Below are positions 1-5,157 of a DNA stretch of 5,157 nucleotides, one piece after another. The notes beneath the pieces were generated by a model, which was given only the letters and a program-made list of their open reading frames with translations, did not search any database and was not told the DNA's origin. Made by a program: the position numbers and the translations under genes. Position 1 is the stretch's first letter. Every line of letters begins with the position of its first letter. Origin of the DNA: Trueperaceae bacterium (lineage in GTDB: Bacteria > Deinococcota > Deinococci > Deinococcales > Trueperaceae); NCBI GenBank assembly GCA_029210865.1, contig JARGGE010000225.1, forward strand, positions 1 to 5,157, written 5' to 3'.

Positions 1-2300
1 CGCGACGCGGCGGCGGCGCCCCGCGCACCGGTGGTGCGGCGGGAGCGACCGGGAATCGCCCGTTGCGTCGAGGGCGCGTCGGCGTCGGTCGCCGCGTCGC
101 GCGGCGCCTTGAGCTTCGAGGGCTTGGGGGCCGACAGGCCCGCCGCGACCTCCTGGACCTCGGGGCTCGGCTCCGGCATCTCGGCGGCGCCGGGCAACAG
201 GTCGATCTGGCGGTTGACGGGGCTCGCGTACAGCACCTTGACGTCCACCCGGTCGCCCATGCGGTAGCGCTTGCGGGTGTGCTTGCCCATGAGCATCAGG
301 CTGTCCTCGAGGAAGACGTAGTAGTCGTCGTCGAGCTGCGAGACGTGCATCAGGCCCTCGATGCCGTTGGGCAGCGCGAGGAAGACCCCGAAGTTGGTCA
401 CGCCGGTGACGGTCGCGGTGAAGCGCTCGCCCACGTGGTCGCGCGCCCAGACGGCGTGGAAGTACTTGGTGAGGTCGCGCTCGGCCTCCTCGGCCTTGCG
501 CTCGCGCTCGCTGACGTGCTCGGCGAGGCCCGGGAAGTCCTCCACCCAGCGCCCCTGCAGCGCCTTGGTGAGCTTCTTGCGCAGACGCGCACGCAGCACC
601 CGATGGACGATCAGGTCGGGGTAGCGGCGGATGGGGCTGGTGAAGTGCAGGTAGTGCTCGAAGGCGAGACCGAAGTGGCCGAGGTTGTCGGCCGCGTAGC
701 GCGCCTGCTTCAACGAGCGGAGCAGCAGGACGCTCACCATCTGCTGCTCAGGCTTGCCGGCGGCCTGCTTCAGGACACGCTGCAGGTCGGCGGGCGTCGG
801 GTCGTCGAGGTCGACCTCGTACCCGAGCCGCTGGAGCGCCTTCTGAAGCATCTGGACCTTCTCGGTGCTGGGGTCTTCATGGACCCGGTACAGCGTGGGG
901 ACCCCGGCGTCGTGCAGCTCCTTGGCCACCAACCGGTTGGCCAGCAGCATCATCTCCTCGACGAGCCGCCGCGCCGCGTTGCTGCGGATGGGCGTGAGGT
1001 GCAGGTCGCCGCGCTCGTCGACGTCGACCTTCGCCTCGGTGAAGTCGAAATCGAGCGCCCCGGCGCCGATCCGCTCGGCGCGCAGCACCTCGGCCAGGTC
1101 GAGCAGCACCTTGACGTCGCGCTCGAGCTTGCGCTTGCCCTCCGGGAGGCGGCCGCCCTCGGCGAAGCCCTGGACGTCGTCGTAGGTCAGGCGCGCGTCG
1201 CTGCGGATCACGGACTCGGTGAAGGCGACGTCGTGGACGCGCCCCTCGCGGTCGATGTCGACGAAGGCGGACAGCGCCAAGCGGTCCTCGCCCTCGACGA
1301 GCGAGCACAGACCGTTGCTGAGCGCCTCGGGCAGCATCGGGAGGACGCGCCCCGGTAGGTAGACCGACGTGGCCCGCGCCATGGCGGACACGTCGAGCGC
1401 CGACCCCTCGGCGACGTAATGGCTGACGTCGGCGATGTGGACGCCGATCCGGTACCGCTGCGCCTTGCCGCGGCCGCCCGTGCGCTCCACGGAGATCGCG
1501 TCGTCGAAGTCCTTGGCGTCGGCGCCGTCGATGGTGAACGTCGCCACCTCGCGGTGGTCGGTGCGCCCCTTGAGCGCCGTCTTCGGCACGGTCGTGCCGA
1601 ACTGCGCGGCCTCGGCCAGCACCTCCGCGTCGAACTCGTCCTCGAGACCGTACTTGACGATCACCGCGCGCGTCTCGACCTCGGGGTCGTCGGCCTCGCC
1701 GAGGACCTCGTCGACCTCGGCGAAGGGCTCCTTCTCGCCCGAGTCCTCGGGCCAGACCATCTTGCCGACGATGCGGGTGCCGGCCTCGAGGGCGCCGACG
1801 GAGTCGGGCGCGAGGAGCACCCGCTCGCGCAGGCGCACCGAATCCGGGCGCAGGATCGCGTACCCGCGCGCGTACTCGAGCGTCCCGACCACCCGGTCGT
1901 GACCGCGCGCGACGATGCGCACGACCTCGCCGGCCGGTTTGCCGTTCTCGAAGCTGCCGGGGTCGGGGCGGGCGAGCACGCGGTCGCCGTCCCACGCGCC
2001 GAGCAGCTTGTCCGACGGCACGAACAGGTCCTTGGTGCCGCGCTCGTCGGCGATCACGAAGCCGTAGCCGCCCGACGTCACCTGCAGCCGGCCGGCCGCG
2101 AGGTTCATGTCCTTGGGCAGACCGTACGAACGCCGGCGGGTCCGGATCAGTTCGCCGCTCGTGACGAGCTCGTCGAGCACGTCCTTCAACGCCACCTTGT
2201 CGTCGATCGACAACTTCTGCTGCACGTCTTGCACGTGCCAAGGGCGCTCGGGGTGCTGGTGGAAGTACTCGAGGACACGCGTGCGGTCGGCCTGACTCAT
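1..2300 (-). CDS. rnr: Ribonuclease R (3'-5' exoribonuclease), 3' end cut by window edge
   Basis: Processive 3'-5' exoribonuclease that degrades structured RNA in the cytoplasm. Reading from ATG at 2300 gives 766 codons with no stop before the left edge, so the C-terminus is missing; full-length RNase R is usually about 750-815 residues. Domains in order: N-terminal winged helix (about 1-65), two cold-shock RNA-binding domains (about 68-205), RNB catalytic domain (about 247-570), S1 domain (about 624-702), then an Ala/Pro/Arg-rich tail. The RNB metal-binding cluster is present: D258, then DAKDFDDA with D264, D266 and D267, at the same spacing as D201/D207/D209/D210 of E. coli RNase II. The TSPIRRYPDL motif (about 554-563) and TSVYLPG with Y314 are also intact. 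The start follows a -10 box at 2309-2314 and has no clear Shine-Dalgarno. The gene is divergent from the small membrane protein. The tail (bases 1-194) is low complexity, as in many RNase R proteins. Confidence 0.96.
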   Translation of the reverse strand, partial: MSQADRTRVLEYFHQHPERPWHVQDVQQKLSIDDKVALKDVLDELVTSGELIRTRRRSYGLPKDMNLAAGRLQVTSGGYGFVIADERGTKDLFVPSDKLLGAWDGDRVLARPDPGSFENGKPAGEVVRIVARGHDRVVGTLEYARGYAILRPDSVRLRERVLLAPDSVGALEAGTRIVGKMVWPEDSGEKEPFAEVDEVLGEADDPEVETRAVIVKYGLEDEFDAEVLAEAAQFGTTVPKTALKGRTDHREVATFTIDGADAKDFDDAISVERTGGRGKAQRYRIGVHIADVSHYVAEGSALDVSAMARATSVYLPGRVLPMLPEALSNGLCSLVEGEDRLALSAFVDIDREGRVHDVAFTESVIRSDARLTYDDVQGFAEGGRLPEGKRKLERDVKVLLDLAEVLRAERIGAGALDFDFTEAKVDVDERGDLHLTPIRSNAARRLVEEMMLLANRLVAKELHDAGVPTLYRVHEDPSTEKVQMLQKALQRLGYEVDLDDPTPADLQRVLKQAAGKPEQQMVSVLLLRSLKQARYAADNLGHFGLAFEHYLHFTSPIRRYPDLIVHRVLRARLRKKLTKALQGRWVEDFPGLAEHVSERERKAEEAERDLTKYFHAVWARDHVGERFTATVTGVTNFGVFLALPNGIEGLMHVSQLDDDYYVFLEDSLMLMGKHTRKRYRMGDRVDVKVLYASPVNRQIDLLPGAAEMPEPSPEVQEVAAGLSAPKPSKLKAPRDAATDADAPSTQRAIPGRSRRTTGARGAAAAS

Positions 2301-2308
2301 CGGAACCG

Positions 2309-2314
2309 AGCATA
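2309..2314 (-). promoter_or_regulatory. Predicted -10 box of rnr (TATGCT), near-leaderless
   Basis: On the minus strand TATGCT ends 8 bases before the rnr ATG at 2300 and fits the TANNNT form of a sigma-A -10 element. Transcription starting about 7 bases downstream would begin 1-2 bases before the start codon, giving an essentially leaderless mRNA. No TTGACA-like -35 box is visible at 16-18 bases spacing, and no Shine-Dalgarno lies close to the ATG, which agrees with leaderless translation. A short inverted repeat (GAACCG at 2303-2308, CGGTTC at 2335-2340) flanks the box; its significance is unknown. Confidence 0.55.
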
Positions 2315-2377
2315 GCCCGGAACGGCCCTCCGCACGGTTCGTCCGCCCGGTCCGGCTGCGGGCGCCCCGCCGCGGAC

Positions 2378-2383
2378 TACGCT
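2378..2383 (+). promoter_or_regulatory. Predicted -10 box of the small membrane protein gene (TACGCT), leaderless
   Basis: TACGCT matches TANNNT and is separated from the GTG at 2390 by exactly 6 bases (GGGGAC). The expected transcription start would therefore fall on or within a base of the first base of the start codon. This is the classic leaderless arrangement described in Deinococcus. No -35 hexamer is recognisable. The box decides the choice of GTG 2390 over the in-frame GTG ten codons later. Confidence 0.55.
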
Positions 2384-2389
2384 GGGGAC

Positions 2390-2782
2390 GTGTCGAGGAC
2401 CGCTCGCCCACCTGCCGCCGTGCTCGACCCGTGGGTCGCAGGGGCCCAGATCGGGCGCCAGCTCGGCGCCTGGGCAGCCCTCAGCGTGGCGACCAGGGCC
2501 GCCCTCCTGCTCGCCAGCGACGACGCCGCGGCCCGCGCCTTCGGCGTGCAGTGCCTCGTGTGGGGGGCGATCGACGGGGCCATCGTGCTGGCCGGCGGCC
2601 TAGGGTTGCGGCGCGCCCGCGCGCGCGGCGCGGTCGGCGTCGCGCTGCTGTTGGCCTGGCGCACCGAGGCCGGGGGCGGGCACGGCTGCGGCGTCGTGGT
2701 CCAAGGGGGCTTCTTGCTCGTGTTCGACGCCGTCCACGCCTGGCGACTGCGCGAGCCGGCCGCCGCGGCACGCCGCAGCTGA
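2390..2782 (+). CDS. Small multi-pass membrane protein of unknown function
   Basis: A 130-residue protein starting at GTG 2390. I do not recognise a function. It has hydrophobic stretches at about 24-42, 51-72, 80-90 (short) and 100-117, so three or four membrane segments are likely, with an Arg-rich turn at 74-79 (LRRARAR). Two blocks look conserved-protein-like: CLVWGAIDGAIVLAGG (55-70), and a C-terminal block with G97-H98-G99, Q105-G106, F108, F112-D113, H116 and R119. From memory these blocks recall a small uncharacterised family of Deinococcota and other bacteria (possibly DUF6992), but I cannot confirm this. If so, the region between the two blocks is shorter here than I would expect. 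The gene is divergent from rnr, convergent with the prenyl synthase gene, and probably transcribed alone. Its stop codon lies inside the hairpin at 2778-2818. It is the only plus-strand gene in the window. High GC with G/C-ending codons supports it being real. Confidence 0.75.
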   Translation: MSRTARPPAAVLDPWVAGAQIGRQLGAWAALSVATRAALLLASDDAAARAFGVQCLVWGAIDGAIVLAGGLGLRRARARGAVGVALLLAWRTEAGGGHGCGVVVQGGFLLVFDAVHAWRLREPAAAARRS

Positions 2783-2818
2783 CGCCGCGCCCGGCGCGCC
2801 CGACGCCGCGGCGTCAGC
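2778..2818. terminator. Bidirectional terminator-like hairpin between convergent genes
   Basis: GCTGACGCCGCG (2778-2789) and CGCGGCGTCAGC (2807-2818) are perfect 12-base reverse complements with a 17-base loop. The left arm contains the TGA (2780-2782) of the plus-strand membrane protein gene. The right arm contains the TGA (2816-2814, minus strand) of the prenyl synthase gene. The loop contains the palindrome GGCGCGCC (2793-2800). The stem would form in transcripts from either side. There is no T-tract on either side, so it is not a canonical intrinsic terminator. U-less hairpins at convergent ends are common in GC-rich genomes, and a role in blocking read-through or protecting 3' ends is an inference. 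Confidence 0.65.
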
Positions 2819-3761
2819 CGATGCGCTCGAGCTCGTGCTGCGCCAGGGCCTCGAGCGCGGCGCGCGCCGGCGACGGCGGGAAGATCTCGAGCGCCGCGAT
2901 CGCGGCACGCGCCTCGGCCGCGATGGCCTCGGCGGTGCGGCGGTCGGTGCCGTGCTCGCGCACCAACGCCACCACCCGCTCGACGTCGCCCGGCTCGCGC
3001 GCGTGGCGACGCAGGATCGCGCGCGGCTCCTCGATGCCCAGGTCGAAAAGCGCGAGCACGGGGTAGGTGGCCTTGCCCTCGCGCAGGTCGCCACCGACCG
3101 GCTTGCCGAGCAGGGCCGGGTCGCCGAGCAGGTCGAGTCGATCGTCCTGCATCTGGAACGCGCGGCCGTAGGCCATGCCGAAGCGGCGCAGCGCCGTGCG
3201 CGCCCCCTCGGGCGCGCCGTGCAGCATCGCCGGCCCCTCGAGCGCGGCCGCGAGCAATACCGCGGTCTTGCCCTCGATGACGGAGCGGTAGGTCGCGAAG
3301 TCGTGCGCCTCGAGCGTCGCCGCCTGGAACTGCAGCACCTCGCCCTCGCAGATGCGCGCGGCCGTCTCGGACATCAGCTGCGTGAACGCAGGGCTGGCCG
3401 ATTGGGCCAAGAGGCCGAGCACGCGCGCGAGCATGAAGTCGCCCGACATGACCGAGACGACGTTGCCGTAGCGCCGGAAGGCCGCCACCCCGCCGCGGCG
3501 GGTGTCGGCGTCGTCGATCAGGTCGTCGTGCAGGAGCGAGGCGGAGTGGAGCAGTTCGACCGCCAGGGCGACGACCATCGTCTGCTCGGGGTCGGCGCCG
3601 ACGAGGTCGGCCGCCCGGAACGCCAACGTCGGCCGCAGCCGCTTGCCCCCGGCGCCCGCCAGGTCCTCGCCGATCGCCTCGATGAAGGCGACGTCGGAAC
3701 GGAGTTCGGCCTGGAGGCGCTCTTCGAAGCGGGCGAGGCGATCGCTGACGTTGGGATCCAC
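2814..3761 (-). CDS. Long-chain trans-polyprenyl diphosphate synthase (probably menaquinone side chain)
   Basis: Class I prenyltransferase that adds isopentenyl diphosphate units to an allylic primer, using Mg2+. From GTG 3761 the protein has 315 residues, the usual family length (E. coli IspB is 323). Visible motifs are GGKRLRP (38-44), the first Asp-rich motif HDDLIDDADTRRG (78-90; D79, D80, D83), GKT (164-166), and the second Asp-rich motif QDDRLD (205-210; D206, D207, D210), followed by LGKPVGGDLREGK (218-230). The residues 4 and 5 before the first DD are small (S75, A74), which in this family allows a long product. An octaprenyl-type product for menaquinone-8 fits the Deinococcota, but chain length is inferred. 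A longer reading from GTG 3785 exists (8 more residues), but it would start upstream of the -10 box at 3770-3775; GTG 3761 lies 8 bases after that box, as in rnr. It is downstream of rex across a 64-base gap. Comparable genes are called ispB or hepT. Confidence 0.94.
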   Translation of the reverse strand: MDPNVSDRLARFEERLQAELRSDVAFIEAIGEDLAGAGGKRLRPTLAFRAADLVGADPEQTMVVALAVELLHSASLLHDDLIDDADTRRGGVAAFRRYGNVVSVMSGDFMLARVLGLLAQSASPAFTQLMSETAARICEGEVLQFQAATLEAHDFATYRSVIEGKTAVLLAAALEGPAMLHGAPEGARTALRRFGMAYGRAFQMQDDRLDLLGDPALLGKPVGGDLREGKATYPVLALFDLGIEEPRAILRRHAREPGDVERVVALVREHGTDRRTAEAIAAEARAAIAALEIFPPSPARAALEALAQHELERIG

Positions 3762-3769
3762 GGGGAGGC

Positions 3770-3775
3770 ATGCTA
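3770..3775 (-). promoter_or_regulatory. Predicted -10 box of the prenyl synthase gene (TAGCAT), near-leaderless
   Basis: On the minus strand TAGCAT is followed by 8 bases (GCCTCCCC) and then GTG at 3761. This is the same spacing as the rnr promoter. No -35 element or Shine-Dalgarno is visible. The box favours GTG 3761 as the start and implies that the prenyl synthase can be transcribed independently of rex. I saw no Rex operator (TTGTGAA-N6-TTCACAA type) near it. Confidence 0.5.
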
Positions 3776-3825
3776 CCGCGCGCACCGGGGGCGGCGCAGG
3801 CGCGCGCCGATCCGGTCGGTTCCCG

Positions 3826-4473
3826 TCAGGCGGCGTCGTCCTCCGCGCGAGCGACGACGTGGTACGAGAGCCGCTTGAGGCCGGCCATCAGGTCGACGGG
3901 CTCGACGTGCACGTGCGGCGGCACCTCGAGCACCGCCGGGGCGAAGTTGAGGATCCCGCGGATGCCGGCCGCCACGAGGGCGTCGGCGGCCGCCTGCGCG
4001 GCCGGGCCGGGAACGGTGAGGAACGCCAGGTCGATCGTCAGTTCGGTAGCGCGGGCGGGGAGCACCTCGAGCCCTTCGACGAAGAGCCCGCCGGCCGGGA
4101 GCCCGGCCTTCGCGGGGTCGGCGTCGAAGGCCGCGACCAGACGGAAGTCGTACTCGTCGAAGTTCGGGTAGTCGGCCAGCGCCTGGCCGAGCCGCCCCAT
4201 GCCCATGATCGCGACGTTCCACGGACGGGTGAGCCCGAGGATGCGGCGCAGCTCGCGCCGCAGCGTCGCGACCGTGTACCCGGCCCCACGCGTACCGAAG
4301 CGACCGAAGTACGCCAGGTCCTTGCGCACCTGGAAGGCCGAGACGTGCGAGCGACCGGCGAGCTCGTCCGAGGACGTGGTGCGCACGCCGCGCTCCTCCA
4401 TCGCGGTGAGCAGCCTGAGGTACGTGACGAGACGACCGACCGTCGCCGCCGGCACGCCGGGCGTCGCCGGCAT
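3826..4473 (-). CDS. rex: Redox-sensing transcriptional repressor Rex
   Basis: Dimeric repressor that reads the NADH/NAD+ ratio; it binds operators when NADH is low and lets go when NADH rises. The protein has 215 residues; T. aquaticus Rex has about 211. The N-terminal winged helix (about 7-80) contains PAATVGRLVTYLR and FQVRKDLAYFGRFGTRGAGY (47-66), the family's DNA-binding signature. The Rossmann fold follows, with the dinucleotide loop GMGRLG (91-96), then DYPNF (101-105), the acidic strand end FDADP (116-120), LTVPGPAAQ (152-160) and GILNFAP (173-179). The sensor triad known from T. aquaticus Rex (R16, Y98, D188) appears conserved as R20, Y102 and D194. The C-terminal swapped helix begins at VDLMAGLKRLSYHV (193-206). 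The start ATG overlaps the stop of the SPOR gene by one base (TGATG) and lacks a good Shine-Dalgarno, so translation is probably coupled. Confidence 0.96.
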   Translation of the reverse strand: MPATPGVPAATVGRLVTYLRLLTAMEERGVRTTSSDELAGRSHVSAFQVRKDLAYFGRFGTRGAGYTVATLRRELRRILGLTRPWNVAIMGMGRLGQALADYPNFDEYDFRLVAAFDADPAKAGLPAGGLFVEGLEVLPARATELTIDLAFLTVPGPAAQAAADALVAAGIRGILNFAPAVLEVPPHVHVEPVDLMAGLKRLSYHVVARAEDDAA

Positions 4474-4475
4474 CA
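4471..4475 (-). promoter_or_regulatory. TGATG stop/start overlap coupling the SPOR gene to rex
   Basis: On the minus strand the TGA ending the SPOR gene (4475-4473) shares its A with the ATG of rex (4473-4471). No strong Shine-Dalgarno is placed for rex, so terminating ribosomes probably re-initiate on rex. This fixes the rex start and places both genes on one transcript. Confidence 0.8.
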
Positions 4476-5157
4476 GCGCGGGAAGCTCTCGATGCCGAGC
4501 TCGGCCAAGCGCTCTCGCGCGAGGACCAGCCCTTCGGCGTCGAACGGCCCCACGATCAGCTTGGTGAGGCCGTCCTCGCGCACCTCGAAGGGCGTCAACC
4601 CGACGCCCGCCAACCGTTCGCGCAGTGGCGCGGCCGAGTTGGCGTCGGCGAAGGCGCCGACCTGCAGCGACCGGCCGCTCGACGACGTGGCGATCGGGCC
4701 CGTGCTGGCGGCGGGCGGCGCGGCGGCCGGCGCGGCGGCGGCCGGGGCCGCGGGGGCCCGGCTCGCGGGGGCGGGCGCCGCTTCGGAGGCGGCGCTCGGC
4801 GCCGGCGTCGAGGCGCCGGGCGTCCCCGCGTCGGGTCGGAAGCGGTAGACGACCGGGTCGATCCCGAAGTCGCCGTCGGCGATGCGCGCCGCGACCGCCT
4901 CGGCTTCCGACTCCAGCGCATACGGCCCCACCAGGACGATCGTCAGGTCGCCCTGCACGCCCGTGAAGACCGGGAAGCCTGCGTCGCGGAAGCGCGCCGC
5001 TTGACGCGTGGCGTTGTCGGCGTTGCCGAACGCCCCCACCGCGACCCGGTACGGGGCCTGCTCGTCGCTGGACGCGGCGGGCAACGCCGCGGGCGCGCTC
5101 GGCGCCGCGGCGGTGGACGTAGAACGTCCGGCGGAAGGTGAGCACCTCGACGGCGTC
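4473..5157 (-). CDS. Protein with two SPOR domains, 5' end cut by window edge
   Basis: SPOR domains bind denuded septal peptidoglycan and usually sit in the cell envelope on division-related proteins. Residues here are counted from TTG 5084. The first SPOR repeat is at about 11-82 (YRVAVGAF, then IVLVGPY). An Ala/Pro/Ser-rich linker is at about 84-137, and the second SPOR repeat is at about 138-203 (LQVGAF, then KLIVGPF). The two share the VGAF...VGP(Y/F) pattern, so they look like a duplication. The frame stays open to the right edge with no ATG or GTG; TTG 5084 is the only start-like codon. A family member would normally have an upstream membrane segment or signal peptide, so the real start is probably outside the window. 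The stretch 5157-5112 has coding periodicity in a different frame (see findings), so the N-terminal part of this reading is unsure. It lies upstream of rex and is coupled to it. Confidence 0.85.
   Translation of the reverse strand, partial: TPSRCSPSAGRSTSTAAAPSAPAALPAASSDEQAPYRVAVGAFGNADNATRQAARFRDAGFPVFTGVQGDLTIVLVGPYALESEAEAVAARIADGDFGIDPVVYRFRPDAGTPGASTPAPSAASEAAPAPASRAPAAPAAAAPAAAPPAASTGPIATSSSGRSLQVGAFADANSAAPLRERLAGVGLTPFEVREDGLTKLIVGPFDAEGLVLARERLAELGIESFPR
4674..4835 (-). repeat. Low-complexity Ala/Pro-rich linker coding region
   Basis: Imperfect GCGGCGGCCGG-like units, clearest at about 4710-4765, encode the Ala/Pro/Ser linker between the two SPOR repeats. Such stretches expand and contract easily and are prone to sequencing or assembly error. 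The reading frame stays open and both flanking SPOR repeats are in the same frame. Confidence 0.6.

Noticed and set aside
63..1358. Long plus-strand open frame (431 codons) antisense to rnr
   Set aside because: The minus strand encodes an intact RNase R with all catalytic motifs over the same bases. The plus-strand reading is low-complexity (Leu, Ala, Gly, Val, Arg-rich) and is the usual open antisense frame of a GC-rich gene.
877..2313. Minus-strand 478-codon frame overlapping rnr in another frame
   Set aside because: It is Arg/Gly/Ala/Pro-rich with no motifs. The RNase R frame in the same strand explains the sequence fully.
1419..2315. Plus-strand open frame (298 codons) antisense to the first half of rnr
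   Set aside because: Same reason: it mirrors RNase R codons, has no recognisable domain, and has no promoter or ribosome site of its own.
2793..2800. GGCGCGCC palindrome as a restriction or protein-binding site
   Set aside because: It lies in the hairpin loop in very GC-rich DNA where such 8-mers are common. There is no evidence for a separate function.
3785..3785. GTG 3785 as the start of the prenyl synthase
   Set aside because: The extra eight residues would be encoded across the probable -10 box TAGCAT (3770-3775). GTG 3761 matches the spacing seen at the other promoters and gives a normal-length protein.
3786..3825. Possible terminator after rex (CCGA-N5-TCGG at about 3808-3820 and palindrome GGCGCGCGCC at 3799-3808)
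   Set aside because: The stem is only 4 bp, there is no T-tract, and short GC palindromes are expected by chance in this composition.
2835..3878. Plus-strand 347-codon frame antisense to the prenyl synthase gene
   Set aside because: The minus-strand prenyl synthase is intact with both Asp-rich motifs; the antisense frame has no domain.
3502..4848. Plus-strand 448-codon frame antisense to rex and neighbours
   Set aside because: It spans three genes on the other strand, is low-complexity, and its openness follows from high GC content.
1..5157. CRISPR arrays, tRNA or rRNA genes, insertion sequences, Rex operators
   Set aside because: Read on both strands, I found no regularly spaced direct repeats, no cloverleaf or rRNA signature, no transposase, and no TTGTGAA-N6-TTCACAA-like site.

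Overview
This is GC-rich bacterial chromosomal DNA with tightly packed genes. It most likely comes from the Deinococcota (Deinococcus-Thermus, perhaps a Trueperaceae-like lineage). Three things support this. The Rex protein resembles, from memory, the Thermus aquaticus Rex sequence almost motif by motif. Three genes have a TANNNT -10 box placed so that the mRNA would be leaderless or nearly so, a habit well known in Deinococcus. The gene set is otherwise ordinary housekeeping. The lineage call is an inference and was not checked by any search.

Layout, left to right. Positions 1-2300 (minus strand) are a nearly complete RNase R gene whose 3' end runs off the left edge. Positions 2301-2389 are a short divergent promoter region with back-to-back -10 boxes. 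Positions 2390-2782 (plus strand) encode a small membrane protein of unknown function. Positions 2778-2818 hold a perfect 12-bp inverted repeat that covers the stop codons of two convergent genes, probably a two-way terminator. Positions 2814-3761 (minus) encode a long-chain trans-polyprenyl diphosphate synthase, with its own -10 box at 3770-3775. Positions 3826-4473 (minus) encode the redox repressor Rex. Positions 4473-5157 (minus) encode a protein with two SPOR domains that runs off the right edge and is joined to rex by a TGATG stop/start overlap.

Functionally, the minus-strand group from 5157 to 2814 reads SPOR protein, then rex, then prenyl synthase. The SPOR protein and rex look translationally coupled. 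The prenyl synthase probably makes the menaquinone side chain and sits directly downstream of the NADH/NAD+ sensor, but it appears to have its own promoter. RNase R is a separate divergent unit. No tRNA, rRNA, CRISPR array, insertion sequence or phage gene was seen, and no gene-free stretch is longer than about 90 bases.

No new multi-gene system is evident. The points most worth checking are the shared leaderless-promoter geometry, the hairpin that embeds two stop codons, the small unidentified membrane protein, and a shift in coding periodicity near 5085-5112 that suggests a frameshift (real or an assembly error) in the SPOR gene.
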